Assembly (NCBI RefSeq): GCF_003208435.1
Contig: NZ_QKMF01000001.1
Location: 186,001 to 250,000 of the forward strand
Direction: 5' to 3'
DNA from: Pelagimonas varians
Lineage (GTDB): Bacteria; Pseudomonadota; Alphaproteobacteria; Rhodobacterales; Rhodobacteraceae
Length of the DNA: 64,000 nt
Below the pieces are notes generated by a model. The model saw only the letters and a list, made by a program, of their open reading frames with translations, was not told where the DNA came from and searched no databases. Shown in pieces: positions 9,366 through 17,888 of the stretch (positions are counted from its first letter, which is position 1; each line of letters opens with the position of its first letter). A program made the position numbers and the translations under genes.

Positions 9366-9404
9366 AGCCGGAGGGGCGGGGAGTACAAAGTCGCCCCTCC
9401 GGCT
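9366..9404 (-). promoter_or_regulatory. Stem-loop between binding-protein and permease genes
   Basis: A perfect 13-bp inverted repeat (arms 9366-9378 and 9392-9404, 13-base loop) lies 15 bases after the binding-protein stop on the minus strand. There is no U run, so it is more likely an mRNA-stabilising or partial read-through element than a full terminator. In binding-protein transporters such hairpins commonly allow high expression of the first gene and lower expression of the permeases; that role is inferred here. Confidence 0.7.
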
Positions 9405-9419
9405 GTCGAAATCCGGGGT

Positions 9420-10742
9420 TTAGTAGTAACCGGATTCGCGCATCAGCTCGTCCACGGCTTCGGCCGCATCATCGAGCGCTTCTTTGACGGTCTTGTCGCC
9501 AACAATCGCTGCCTGAAGTTCAGGGAAGACGATATTGGTGCTTTCGCCCCATTCCGGAATAGGCGGCACGGCAAAGGCGTATTCCGCACCCTTGGCAAAG
9601 GCTGCCAAAGATTCCGCGCGAAAGGCATCGTCACCGGCTTCGGCGGCGGCAACATTGGCTGTCCATACTGCAGAACGTGTCGGAAGCGAGCCACCGGCAG
9701 ATTCCGCCAGCTGGCTTTCTTCGCTGGTCAGGAAGGTGACAAGCGAGACAGCCGCGTCTTGGTTTGCGCAATCATTGGTGACCGAAAACCCGTGATGTCC
9801 GGACCAACCGGTGCGGGTCACAGAGCCCATGGGCTGTACTGCAACGCCGACATTGCCCGCAGCCTTGGACGATTCCGGATCGTTAAAGAAACCTGCCCAG
9901 CCCGGCCAATCAAGGTTAAGCGCAACGGTGCCCGAGGCAAAGCCCTGACCAAGGTCATCCCAGACGTAGCTGGTGGTGCCCGCAGGAACGGCTTTGGCTT
10001 CGTACAGATCGACAAACCACTGCAAGGCGCGCTGACCGGCGTCCGAGTTGAAGATCGGTTTTTTATCTTCGTCTAGATAATTTCCGCCTTCGGCAACAAC
10101 CATCTCATAGAAACGGCCAACGATGGCTTCGTCTTTGCCAGCATATTGGGTGCCGTAGAAATTGGGCGGATCCGCAAAGAAGATCGCCTGATCCTTGACC
10201 TGTTCCCAAGTGTCGGGCACGGCCAGATCATAGCCATATTCAGCTTTGAACGCCGCGGCTTTGGCCTCATCCGTGTAGTTCGACTTCAGATAATACAGCA
10301 CCGAAACGTCAAACTGAGCGCGTGGCAGCATCAACAGCTCGCCGCCAACGGTGGACGCCTTGATATTGCCGGGAACGAATTCACCAACAGTTTCGGCGGC
10401 AACCTTGCCTGTCAGGTCAACATAAAGCCCTTCGTACTGTGGGGCAAAAGATGAATGGTTTGATCCGACGCACCATTTTGTGGTGCCGGCTGCCATGTCT
10501 GATTTGATTTCTTTGTCGATTTCAAAGTGGCTCTTCTTTGAAATGATTTCGACTTTTGCACCGGTCGCCGCCTCCCAGTCGGCGATGCGGCCATACAAGC
10601 CTTCATACTGCTGTCCACCGATCAGTTTGGCTTCGATTGTGACGCCATCAAAGCTTCCGTAGTCAGCGGCCAAAGCCGATTCGGCGACGGTCGTAATTGC
10701 CGTGGCTGCCAGTAAGCCACTTAAAATATTAGAATTTCTCAT
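9420..10742 (-). CDS. Sugar ABC transporter substrate-binding protein
   Basis: The 440-residue protein is a family 1 (MalE-like) extracellular solute-binding protein. Residues 1-26 form a signal peptide ending 'SALA' before 'ADYGSFDG', so it works in the periplasm. It delivers a sugar to the two permeases encoded next. Trp- and Asp-rich stretches such as 'NLDWPGWAGFF' are typical of ligand-binding clefts in this family. I prefer the ATG at 10742, 5 bases after GGAGG, over the GTG three bases earlier. It is the first gene of the catabolic operon and is divergent from the IclR regulator. L-fucose as ligand is inferred from the catabolic genes. Confidence 0.9.
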   Translation of the reverse strand: MRNSNILSGLLAATAITTVAESALAADYGSFDGVTIEAKLIGGQQYEGLYGRIADWEAATGAKVEIISKKSHFEIDKEIKSDMAAGTTKWCVGSNHSSFAPQYEGLYVDLTGKVAAETVGEFVPGNIKASTVGGELLMLPRAQFDVSVLYYLKSNYTDEAKAAAFKAEYGYDLAVPDTWEQVKDQAIFFADPPNFYGTQYAGKDEAIVGRFYEMVVAEGGNYLDEDKKPIFNSDAGQRALQWFVDLYEAKAVPAGTTSYVWDDLGQGFASGTVALNLDWPGWAGFFNDPESSKAAGNVGVAVQPMGSVTRTGWSGHHGFSVTNDCANQDAAVSLVTFLTSEESQLAESAGGSLPTRSAVWTANVAAAEAGDDAFRAESLAAFAKGAEYAFAVPPIPEWGESTNIVFPELQAAIVGDKTVKEALDDAAEAVDELMRESGYY

Positions 10743-10791
10743 CACTTCCTCCCAATTTCGTGGTTGGTGTCCACGATTTCTCGCTGTTGCG

Positions 10792-10830
10792 ATATTCGAA
10801 TATAAATCAATTATTCAAAAATAAATCAAG
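10792..10830. promoter_or_regulatory. Candidate operator region between transporter and IclR gene
   Basis: The divergent intergenic region is strikingly A+T rich. It contains a perfect 12-bp palindrome ATATTCGAATAT (10792-10803), a 9-base direct repeat ATAAATCAA at 10802-10810 and 10821-10829, and an inverted repeat TTATT/AATAA between them (10811-10824). A TTGACA at 10832-10837 could be a -35 element toward the regulator. IclR proteins usually bind palindromes in such divergent regions, so this is the probable operator for the whole cluster; binding is not shown. Confidence 0.5.
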
Positions 10831-10892
10831 CTTGACAGTGAAGGTTGTTTTCGTGACCCTGAATGATGTGAATGCGAAATTGAGGAAACGCT

Positions 10893-11693
10893 ATGGACGA
10901 CACCGGTGAGAAATATCGCGCTCCGGCCTTGGAAAAAGGGCTCGATATCATCGAGTTGTTGGCAGACCACGGCGAAGGCATGACCCAAGGTGAGGTGGCC
11001 AAAGCGCTGAACCGGTCCCAAAGCGAAATTTACCGCATGCTGTCGACACTGGTGCGGCGCGGGTATGTATCGCGGACGCCAGCGGGGGACCGTTACACAC
11101 TCAGCCTCAAGATGTTCACGATCAGTCAACGTCATTCGCCGATTGGACGGGTGATCGAAGCGGCTTTGCCGATGATGCGGGCGGTGACGCGCAAAGCCTG
11201 GCAATCGTGTCACTTAGGCATGGAAAGCAACGGCGATATTGTGATTGTCGCCTCAGCGGAATCCCCTGGAAATTGGGGACTTGCCTTAAGATCGGGCACG
11301 GTGGTGGGGTTGTGGAACACCGGGACGGGGCGGGTCTTGGCGGCCTTTCGATCAAACGAAGAGGTGGACGGATTGATCGCAATCCACCGCCGCGCCATTG
11401 GCGAGCCCGAGCTGGACCGTGCCGAATTCAACAGCCATTTGGACAGGATCCGCCGCGTCGGTTATGAACGAATGCCATCGGCCACAACGATCGGTGTGAC
11501 CAACATTTCGTTCCCGATATTTGGTCCGTCCGGAGAAATCGCGGCGGCGCTTAGCTGTCCGTATTTGAAGCGGGTCGATGATCATGTGGTTCCGAGCGAA
11601 GCGGAAATCGTCAAGATGTACGGTGAAATGGCGGCCGAGCTGACAACGCTCTATTGCGGCGGCACGCCCTACAAACGCGAGACAGAAAAATGA
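10893..11693 (+). CDS. IclR family transcriptional regulator
   Basis: The 266-residue protein has the IclR layout. An N-terminal winged helix-turn-helix covers about 12-75 ('MTQGEVAKALNRSQSEIYRMLSTL'), followed by a GAF-like effector domain ('GVTNISFPIFGPSGEIAAALSCPYL'). It should sense a pathway intermediate and control the divergent transport/catabolic operon and its own operon with the aldo/keto reductase. A GAGGA lies 6 bases before the ATG. Its stop codon overlaps the start of the next gene (ATGA). The effector is unknown; a fucose-derived acid or lactone is a reasonable guess. Confidence 0.9.
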   Translation: MDDTGEKYRAPALEKGLDIIELLADHGEGMTQGEVAKALNRSQSEIYRMLSTLVRRGYVSRTPAGDRYTLSLKMFTISQRHSPIGRVIEAALPMMRAVTRKAWQSCHLGMESNGDIVIVASAESPGNWGLALRSGTVVGLWNTGTGRVLAAFRSNEEVDGLIAIHRRAIGEPELDRAEFNSHLDRIRRVGYERMPSATTIGVTNISFPIFGPSGEIAAALSCPYLKRVDDHVVPSEAEIVKMYGEMAAELTTLYCGGTPYKRETEK

Positions 11694-12703
11694 AGCTGAC
11701 AAAGCGGCAGATTGGCCAGACCGGCCTGATGGTTCCAACCTTGGGTTTTGGCGGCGCGCCTTTGGGCGGATTGCTGGGGGCCGTTGATGCTGATGAGGCC
11801 GCGCTGACCTTGCGCAGCGGTTTTGACAGCGGAATGCGCTATGTCGATACCGCGCCGTTCTACGGGTTTGGCCGGTCTGAACGGTTGATCGGGGACGGGC
11901 TGCGCGGGCGTGACTATATCCTGTCGACCAAGGTTGGCCGGTTGCTGGTCCCCGGCGCGGCCGAGGATCCCGCCGCCATGGGTTGGCCCGACGCGCTGCC
12001 GTTCCATCCGGTATATGACTACAGTTATGACGGCATTATGCGGTCCGTTGCGGATTCACTGCAACGTTTGGGTCTGGACCGGATCGACATCTTATATGTG
12101 CATGACATCGGTGAATTGACCCATGGTGTGCAAAATGCGGGCCATTTCCGGGATCTTGCCAAAGGCGGCTATCGGGCTTTGGATGAATTGCGAGTGTCTG
12201 GCGTGGTCAAGGCGATCGGGCTGGGTGTCAACGAAGAACAGGCCTGTCTTGATGCTTTGGACATCGGGGATTGGGATGTGTTCTTGTTGGCGGGGCGCTA
12301 CACTCTGCTAGAGCAGGGGTCGTTGACCGGACTGATGCAGATCTGCGCGGATCGCAATGTATCAATCGTGCTCGGCGGGCCGTTCAACTCTGGCATTCTG
12401 GTCGGTGGCCGCACGTGGAATTACAGCGAAGCCCCGCAAGAGGTGATCGACAAGGTCGCCGCATTATCCGCATGCTGCGCAGAGTATGACGTGCCATTGC
12501 CCGCTGCGGCACTTCACTTTCCACTGGCCCATGCTGCGGTGGCGTCGGTCATTCCGGGGCTGCGCAGCCGCAAGGAACTGGCCGCGACCCAAGAGTGGAT
12601 TCGCACAGATATCCCGCCAGCGCTTTGGGCCGATATGAAGGCCAAAGGCGTGCTTGATCCCCAAGCCCCCGTTCCGGGTGAAAACCTGTATCGCGCCGGT
12701 TGA
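11690..12703 (+). CDS. Aldo/keto reductase, probable L-fucose dehydrogenase (D-threo-aldose 1-dehydrogenase type)
   Basis: This 337-residue NAD(P)-dependent oxidoreductase has the AKR tetrad: Asp and Tyr in 'YVDTAPFYGFG', Lys in 'LSTKVGR' and His in 'ILYVHDIG'. The C-terminal 'VIPGLRS' fits the aldose 1-dehydrogenase/pyridoxal dehydrogenase branch. In the inferred pathway it oxidises L-fucose at C1 to the lactone, which then opens to fuconate. I use the ATG at 11690, which overlaps the regulator stop as ATGA and gives the normal family N terminus (KLTKRQIGQTGL). No lactonase gene follows, so ring opening may be spontaneous or encoded elsewhere. Confidence 0.85.
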   Translation: MKLTKRQIGQTGLMVPTLGFGGAPLGGLLGAVDADEAALTLRSGFDSGMRYVDTAPFYGFGRSERLIGDGLRGRDYILSTKVGRLLVPGAAEDPAAMGWPDALPFHPVYDYSYDGIMRSVADSLQRLGLDRIDILYVHDIGELTHGVQNAGHFRDLAKGGYRALDELRVSGVVKAIGLGVNEEQACLDALDIGDWDVFLLAGRYTLLEQGSLTGLMQICADRNVSIVLGGPFNSGILVGGRTWNYSEAPQEVIDKVAALSACCAEYDVPLPAAALHFPLAHAAVASVIPGLRSRKELAATQEWIRTDIPPALWADMKAKGVLDPQAPVPGENLYRAG

Positions 12704-12870
12704 ACGCGCCAAACGCGCCCCATACATCATTATTGGCCTGTTTTCCTTAGGGGACAGGCCCTGCATGCCAAAAGCAGCTTGCGCGGGCGGGCGTGCATGC
12801 TAGAAGAGCGCAGATTTATTCATGTGCTGGGGTGCGACGCGCCACGGCCAAGCCGAAAAGAGGACGAAGC

Positions 12871-14196
12871 ATGCAGGTCACCGAGACCCTGAACGAAGGC
12901 TTGAAGCGCGGTTATTCGATCGTCGTATCAGCCGCTGAGCTGGACGAAAAAGTCACTGCCAAGCTGGTAGAAGCGCAGCCCGAAGTTGAGCTGAAGGGCT
13001 TTCGCAAGGGCAAGGTCCCTATGCCATTGCTGAAAAAGCAGTTCGGCCAGCGCCTGATGGGCGAAGCGATGCAAGAAGCCATCGACGGTGCCATGAACAA
13101 GCATTTTGAAGACAGTGGCGATCGTCCTGCGTTGCAGCCAGAAATCAAAATGACCAACGATGACTGGAAAGAGGGCGACGACATCAACGTCGACATGTCC
13201 TACGAAGCATTGCCCGTTGTTCCGGAAATCGATCTGTCGGTCATCGCAGTCGAAAAACTGGTTGTCAAAGCAGACGACGCAAGCGTTGACGAAGCGCTGG
13301 CTTCTTTGGCCGAAACCGCTCAGGATTTCGAAACCAAAGACGGCGCAGCTGAAGATAAAGACCAGGTTGTCATCGACTTCTTGGGCAAAGTTGACGGCGA
13401 AGCCTTTGAAGGCGGCGCGGCTGAGGATTACCCTCTGGCCCTCGGAACCGGTTCCTTCATTCCGGGTTTCGAAGAGCAGCTGATCGGTGTCAAAGCCGGC
13501 GACGAAAAGAACGTTGAAGTCAAATTCCCCGAGGAATATGGCGCGGAAAACCTGGCCGGCAAAGACGCTGTGTTCGAGGTCAAAGTCAAAGAAGTCAAAG
13601 CGCCCAAAGCTGCTGAGATCAATGACGAGCTGGCCACCAAATTCGGTGCCGAAGACCTTGATGGCCTGAAGGGTCAAATCCGTGAGCGTCTTGAAGCTGA
13701 ATACACTGGTGCCGCACGTCAGGTGATGAAGCGCGCAATGTTGGACAAGCTGGACGATCTGGTTTCCTTCGATCTGCCGCCGTCGCTGGTCGAAGCCGAA
13801 GCTGGCCAGATTGCGCACCAGCTGTGGCACGAAGAAAACCCCGACGTTCAGGGCCACGACCACGATCCGGTTGTCCCAACAGACGAGCATAACAAACTGG
13901 CCGAACGCCGCGTGCGTCTAGGCTTGTTGTTGGCCGAACTGGGTCAGAAAGCCGAAGTTGAAGTCAGCGAAGCGGAAATGACTCAAGCGATCATGAACCA
14001 GGCGCGTCAGTACCCGGGTCAAGAGCGCCAGTTCTTTGACTACGTCCGTGAGAACCCGCAGATGCAGCAACAGATGCGTGCGCCGATCTTTGAAGACAAA
14101 GTGATCGACCACATTGCTGAAAAAGCTGAAGTGACTGAAAAAGAGATCTCCAAAGACGATCTGCAAAAAGCAGTTGAAGCGCTCGACGACGAGTAA
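12871..14196 (+). CDS. tig: Trigger factor, ribosome-associated chaperone
   Basis: The 441-residue protein has the three trigger-factor parts. The N-terminal ribosome-binding domain carries the signature 'GFRKGKVP' near residue 45. An FKBP-type prolyl isomerase domain lies at about 155-245 ('[13 protein letters not shown]', '[16 protein letters not shown]'), and a helical C-terminal chaperone arm contains a His-rich insert 'HDHDP' near 330. It binds nascent chains at the ribosome exit tunnel. The start is the ATG at 12871 with GAGGA upstream; a longer in-frame version from 12793 lacks family similarity. A strong terminator follows directly, so it forms a single-gene unit. The 167 bases before it hold a GGCCTGT/ACAGGCC hairpin (12735-12760) and no gene I can see. 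Confidence 0.97.
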   Translation: MQVTETLNEGLKRGYSIVVSAAELDEKVTAKLVEAQPEVELKGFRKGKVPMPLLKKQFGQRLMGEAMQEAIDGAMNKHFEDSGDRPALQPEIKMTNDDWKEGDDINVDMSYEALPVVPEIDLSVIAVEKLVVKADDASVDEALASLAETAQDFETKDGAAEDKDQVVIDFLGKVDGEAFEGGAAEDYPLALGTGSFIPGFEEQLIGVKAGDEKNVEVKFPEEYGAENLAGKDAVFEVKVKEVKAPKAAEINDELATKFGAEDLDGLKGQIRERLEAEYTGAARQVMKRAMLDKLDDLVSFDLPPSLVEAEAGQIAHQLWHEENPDVQGHDHDPVVPTDEHNKLAERRVRLGLLLAELGQKAEVEVSEAEMTQAIMNQARQYPGQERQFFDYVRENPQMQQQMRAPIFEDKVIDHIAEKAEVTEKEISKDDLQKAVEALDDE

Positions 14197-14220
14197 ACGT
14201 CTGTTGATTGAATTGGGAAA

Positions 14221-14249
14221 GAGCCGCCTATTCGGGCGGCTCTTTTTTT
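14221..14249 (+). terminator. Terminator after tig
   Basis: An 8-bp perfect GC-rich stem (GAGCCGCC at 14221-14228 with GGCGGCTC at 14235-14242) is followed by seven T. It lies 24 bases after the tig stop codon. Confidence 0.9.
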
Positions 14250-14271
14250 GTGTACGGCGTCGGGGCAGGGC

Positions 14272-15633
14272 TTAGGAGGCGAGAGATTTTCGGGGCATAT
14301 CCGTCTGCACCGTCCAGGGCGCGCTTTCTGAGCTGGTTGTATGAAACGAAGCCACCTGATTGCTGAGTTTTTGACTGTCCCCTTGCAAAGACTTGCTGAT
14401 GTCAGCCGTTTCCAAAACCATGGAAGCGTTGCTTTGGGTCACATGATCCAGCTCGGACACTGCGCTATTGATCTGCGACAGGGTTGATGACTGCTGGATC
14501 AAGCTGCCCGATATCTCTTTGATGTTTGACGAAATGACACCGACCTCGTCAAAAATTTGGTTTAGCTGGTGGCTGGTCCGTTCGACCAATTCGACCCCCT
14601 CAGATACATGTCCGGTGCTTTCATTGATAAGTTTGGTGATGTCGCGGGCAGAATCGGCCGAGCGTTGCGCCAAGGCCCGCACTTCGGTCGCAACAACGGC
14701 AAACCCGCGGCCCGCTTCGCCAGCGCGGGCGGCTTCTACTCCAGCATTGAGCGACAAGAGGTTCGTTTGAAACGCCAGATCGTCGATTACTGTGATGATC
14801 TGAGAAATCTCACCAGCCGAAGTTTCGATCCGGCCCATGGCTTCGGTAGCGTCTGCTACGACACGTCCGCTGTCTTGTGCCGCCAATCGGGTGTTGCTGG
14901 CGATGTCGTTAACGTTGCGAGCGTTTTCAGCGGCGGCCGTGGCGTTCGAGGTCAGCTGTTCGATCGCGGCAGCGGTCTGTTCAAGCGTTGCTGCTTGGGT
15001 CTCGGTGCGTTTGGATAGCTGATCGGAGGATTGACGCATCCTATCACTGCCTTGGCTGATGGTCAGATTGGCCGCCTTCACTTGCGATACGAGGAATTGT
15101 AACTGATCAAGCGCATCATTAAAGGCCGCAACCAGCAGTTGGATATCGGGTAGCTCTGATTGGTCTAATCGAAAAGACAGGTTTCCATCTTTCAAAGCAT
15201 TCAATCCGGCAGCGACAGAATCAATTCCAGCCTTGCGGTCGGTCACATCGCTGGCAATCTTGATGACCTGTGAAACTTCGCCAGCGGCATCTATTACAGG
15301 GGCATAGGTGGCCTGAATCCAGATTGTTGTGCCGTCTTTTCGGAGCCTCGGAAACTGATCCGTAAATGATTTTCCGTCGCGCAAACCCGTCCAAAATTGG
15401 GTGTATTCGGCGCTGTGACCATAGTCTTGGTCCACAAACATCGCATGCTTTTGGCCGTGAATTTCCTGCAATTCATAGCCCAAGGCCGATTGAAAGTTTT
15501 TGTTTGCATGTGTGATTGTGCCATCGGGCTTGAAGTAGATGACTGCCTGGGACTGTTCAATCATCTGCAAGAGAGCCTGCTCATTGTCCGTAGGCTGTTC
15601 GTGATTTTGGCGCTTTTTGCCGAAAAAATTCAT
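14272..15633 (-). CDS. Cytosolic PAS-domain methyl-accepting chemotaxis protein
   Basis: The 453-residue protein has a PAS sensor domain at about 20-130 ('GTITHANKNFQSALGYEL', 'DGTTIWIQATYAPVIDAAGEV') and, after a HAMP-like or coiled region, an MCP signalling domain at about 215-430. The conserved hairpin tip reads 'DDLAFQTNLLSLNAGVEAARAG'. No transmembrane segment is visible, so it is a soluble receptor, perhaps sensing redox state or a small ligand through the PAS domain. The tip has Ser and Gly where Ala-Ala is usual, a mild change. No che genes are nearby. The start ATG at 15633 is preceded by GAGG. Confidence 0.9.
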   Translation of the reverse strand: MNFFGKKRQNHEQPTDNEQALLQMIEQSQAVIYFKPDGTITHANKNFQSALGYELQEIHGQKHAMFVDQDYGHSAEYTQFWTGLRDGKSFTDQFPRLRKDGTTIWIQATYAPVIDAAGEVSQVIKIASDVTDRKAGIDSVAAGLNALKDGNLSFRLDQSELPDIQLLVAAFNDALDQLQFLVSQVKAANLTISQGSDRMRQSSDQLSKRTETQAATLEQTAAAIEQLTSNATAAAENARNVNDIASNTRLAAQDSGRVVADATEAMGRIETSAGEISQIITVIDDLAFQTNLLSLNAGVEAARAGEAGRGFAVVATEVRALAQRSADSARDITKLINESTGHVSEGVELVERTSHQLNQIFDEVGVISSNIKEISGSLIQQSSTLSQINSAVSELDHVTQSNASMVLETADISKSLQGDSQKLSNQVASFHTTSSESAPWTVQTDMPRKSLAS

Positions 15634-15780
15634 TTCTAATCCTCGTTGTAGGCTACCAGCATCGGGTGGGAGACACTGGAAACTGCCCGCAAATGGTGAC
15701 CAATTTACTAAAGGAATATTTGAAACTATCCTTTCGGGGAAATTTTCCTTGCTGTAACTTTATCAGCCATCCTTGTCGCA

Positions 15781-16146
15781 TCATCCAACCACGGCATGGC
15801 CTCGGTTTTGCAAACAGCGAATGACGATATTGCGCTGTTCGGTTTGGCTGGCATCCTGTGCAGCTGCGGCTCCGGCAACAGCTCCGATACCCGCACCCGC
15901 CAATACGGTCTCAGAGTCGCTGTCTTCGTCAAGCGCGCCAAAAATCGCCCCGCTGGTGGCCCCAATGACCGCACCCGCTGCGCCGACCCCCTGTTGGGTT
16001 GTTTCCGCGAGATGTTTGCATGATTTGAGGTCGACGCCGAACATCGCGTTGCGCGGTCCGTCGACAATGTAATCGCGCTCTATTGGCGGGGTGCAAGCTG
16101 CCATCGCCATCGCGTTGATAAGAAGAATGATTTTAAAGTTTTCCAT
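15781..16146 (-). CDS. Small glycine-zipper lipoprotein
   Basis: The 121-residue product begins with a lipoprotein signal (hydrophobic residues 5-15, then 'MAMAAC' with Cys18), so it should be lipidated and membrane anchored. Residues about 53-95 form two Gly/Ala-rich hydrophobic stretches ('GVGAAGAVIGATSGAIFG' and 'VLAGAGIGAVAGAAAA'), the pattern of glycine-zipper two-helix domains in OmpA-like and SlyB-type lipoproteins. The function is unknown; family members are thought to help envelope integrity. It is a lone gene, with 147 bases to the chemoreceptor gene. Confidence 0.75.
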   Translation of the reverse strand: MENFKIILLINAMAMAACTPPIERDYIVDGPRNAMFGVDLKSCKHLAETTQQGVGAAGAVIGATSGAIFGALDEDSDSETVLAGAGIGAVAGAAAAQDASQTEQRNIVIRCLQNRGHAVVG

Positions 16147-16304
16147 ATCGGTATACCTAGATGAAGTCAGATTGTTTGATCCGTGGACGTCATCTAGCCA
16201 ATGGTGCTGCGATCAGGAATTGACTGTTTGTGCATAGACATCAGACCAAATTGCATGGGCCAAGGAACTGAAGTCTGATTTACCACCTCGAAAGATTTGT
16301 CGTG

Positions 16305-16354
16305 CTAACTGACCCTGAATGATTTTGCCAACCCTCTGTTATTTGGCCAGTTAG
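16305..16354 (+). promoter_or_regulatory. Nested inverted repeat just before the ImmA-like gene
   Basis: CTAACTG (16305-16311) and CAGTTAG (16348-16354) are perfect complements and enclose a second pair, GCCAA (16327-16331) and TTGGC (16343-16347). The outer arm ends 10 bases before the start codon and includes the ribosome site region (AGGA 16353-16356). It could be an operator or a leader hairpin; no function is shown. Confidence 0.4.
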
Positions 16355-16364
16355 GATGTTTTGA

Positions 16365-16898
16365 ATGCCACGCAAATACCCGACATATCCGTATATTGAA
16401 CCTGTCACCTGCGGTAAGTCGGATGAGGAAATTGCCTTGATTGTGCGAAAGCTCACGGCGCAAAACCCTGAACTCTCGATGCAAGACGGCGGCCCGCTGG
16501 ATTCGCTGTGCCGCGCGTTGGAGGTCGACGTTGAGTATTCGGATCAACCAAATGAGGTGCTTTTGGATGTTCCGCTGGCCCGAAATGCTGTGATCTATTT
16601 GGCAAAGGATGCCAAAACGCGGCACGACCGTTTGGCAACCGCGACGGGGCTTGGCCACTGGCTTTTGCATGTGCCACCCACCCGCAAGGCGCACCCTGAC
16701 TTTGGCATTCAAGCACTTTATGCGCCAACAAACCCTGATGCATTCCAAGAGGCACGGCGCTTTGCCTTTGCGCTTTTGATGCCGATCGAGGCGTTCAAGA
16801 GCTTGTGGTATGAGGGCGGGGGGCAGTTGACGGCTGAAACATTGAATGTGCCGACACAGTCGGTTTATGACCGGGCAAAGACGTTGGAACTGTCGTAA
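16365..16898 (+). CDS. Degenerate ImmA/IrrE-like protein lacking the HExxH motif
   Basis: The 177-residue protein follows the ImmA/IrrE layout. It has a helix with 'RHDRLATATGLGHWLLHVP' where active members have a His-Glu-x-x-His helix, then 'EARRFAFALLMPIEAF' matching the second conserved block, and a C-terminal 'AETLNVPTQSVYDRAKTLEL' resembling the trailing helix that follows in this family. At the catalytic site the first His and the Glu are replaced by Thr94 and Gly95 and only His98 remains, so zinc peptidase activity is unlikely. No helix-turn-helix domain or partner antitoxin gene is next to it. AGGA lies 8 bases before the ATG. Family assignment is moderate because it rests on motif spacing. 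Confidence 0.65.
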   Translation: MPRKYPTYPYIEPVTCGKSDEEIALIVRKLTAQNPELSMQDGGPLDSLCRALEVDVEYSDQPNEVLLDVPLARNAVIYLAKDAKTRHDRLATATGLGHWLLHVPPTRKAHPDFGIQALYAPTNPDAFQEARRFAFALLMPIEAFKSLWYEGGGQLTAETLNVPTQSVYDRAKTLELS

Positions 16899-16953
16899 AC
16901 ATTTGGCAAGAAGGGACGGGCTGGGCCTTTTGTTCTATGTGACAAGCAACAAG

Positions 16954-16986
16954 AAAAAGGCCGCCAGAGCGATGCTCGGGCGGCCT
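16954..16986 (-). terminator. Terminator of the rpsF-rpsR-rplI operon
   Basis: On the minus strand a perfect 8-bp stem (arms 16958-16965 and 16979-16986) is followed by U residues (A run 16954-16958). It lies 25 bases after the rplI stop codon. Confidence 0.88.
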
Positions 16987-17011
16987 CAAACTTGAATTGT
17001 CCAAAGACAGA

Positions 17012-17626
17012 TTAGTCTTCGGATGTCTCTTCAGCGTCTTGAGCCGGAGCGTCGTCGCCATCTTCATCGGCGGCGGAGCCCAAATCGTCAAACAACTGGG
17101 ACACTTCGAATTCAGCTTGCGCTTCTTCTTCAGCGGCCAGTTCTTGGATCGACTTACCCGAGGCTTGCAGTTCTGCTTCTTCAACAGAGCGTGCAACGTT
17201 CATTTGGATTTGAACGGTCACTTCGGGGTGCAGAACAACATCAAGGGTGTGTAGACCCAAGATTTTGATTGGATCGATGATCACAACCTGCTTGCGATCA
17301 ATCGAGAAGCCTTCTTCGGTGGCAACTTCGGACGCGTCACGGGTGGTGACCGAACCATACAGGTTGCCGCCGTCAGACGCAGAACGAATCACGATGAACT
17401 GCTGTCCATCGAGCTTCTCTCCAAGCGCTTCGGCTTCTTTTTTGGTTTCCAGGTTGCGCGCTTCAAGCTGTGCTTTTTGGGCGTCGAACTGAGCGATGTT
17501 CTCTTTCGAGGCGGTCAGTGCTTTGCCTTGCAGCAGCAGGAAGTTACGTGCGTAACCGGCTTTGACGTCAACGACTTCGCCCATTTGGCCCAATTTGGCC
17601 ACACGTTCCAGAAGGATAACTTTCAT
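17012..17626 (-). CDS. rplI: 50S ribosomal protein L9
   Basis: L9 binds 23S rRNA at the base of the L1 stalk. The N-terminal signature '[19 protein letters not shown]' (about 13-31) is clear, followed by the long connecting helix and the C-terminal domain ('[13 protein letters not shown]'). At 204 residues it is about 50 longer than the E. coli protein. The extra part is an acidic, low-complexity tail (about 160-204, Glu/Asp/Ala-rich), which I believe is usual in Rhodobacterales. It is the third gene of the rpsF-rpsR-rplI operon, 12 bases after rpsR. Confidence 0.97.
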   Translation of the reverse strand: MKVILLERVAKLGQMGEVVDVKAGYARNFLLLQGKALTASKENIAQFDAQKAQLEARNLETKKEAEALGEKLDGQQFIVIRSASDGGNLYGSVTTRDASEVATEEGFSIDRKQVVIIDPIKILGLHTLDVVLHPEVTVQIQMNVARSVEEAELQASGKSIQELAAEEEAQAEFEVSQLFDDLGSAADEDGDDAPAQDAEETSED

Positions 17627-17638
17627 TGTCAGTTCTCC

Positions 17639-17866
17639 TTATTTCACAGCATATGGCAGCAGAGCGAGGAAGCGGGCGCGTTTGATGGCTTTTGCCAATT
17701 CACGCTGCTTTTTCGCAGACACTGCGGTGATACGGGAAGGAACGATTTTGCCGCGCTCAGAGATGTAGCGTTGCAAAAGACGGGTGTCTTTGTAATCGAT
17801 CTTAGGTGCGTTGTCGCCCGAGAAGGGGCAGACTTTGCGACGGCGGAAAAACGGTTTTGCAGCCAT
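17639..17866 (-). CDS. rpsR: 30S ribosomal protein S18
   Basis: The 75-residue basic protein has the S18 core '[27 protein letters not shown]' (given here in part as '[14 protein letters not shown]') and the Arg/Lys-rich C terminus '[11 protein letters not shown]'. It binds 16S rRNA as a heterodimer with S6, which is encoded immediately upstream. The ribosome site GAGGAG precedes the ATG at 17866. Confidence 0.97.
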   Translation of the reverse strand: MAAKPFFRRRKVCPFSGDNAPKIDYKDTRLLQRYISERGKIVPSRITAVSAKKQRELAKAIKRARFLALLPYAVK

Positions 17867-17888
17867 GGTTTAGCTCCTCTTCTTGGGG

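Noticed and set aside
12704-12870. Possible tRNA or small RNA gene before tig
   Set aside because: A GGCCTGT/ACAGGCC hairpin is present but no cloverleaf, no CCA end and no U tract could be found.
12928-13890. 320-codon open frame on the minus strand opposite tig
   Set aside because: It lies wholly inside the trigger factor gene, the protein is Phe/Val/Gln-biased as expected from a reversed acidic gene, and no ribosome site or family motif is visible.
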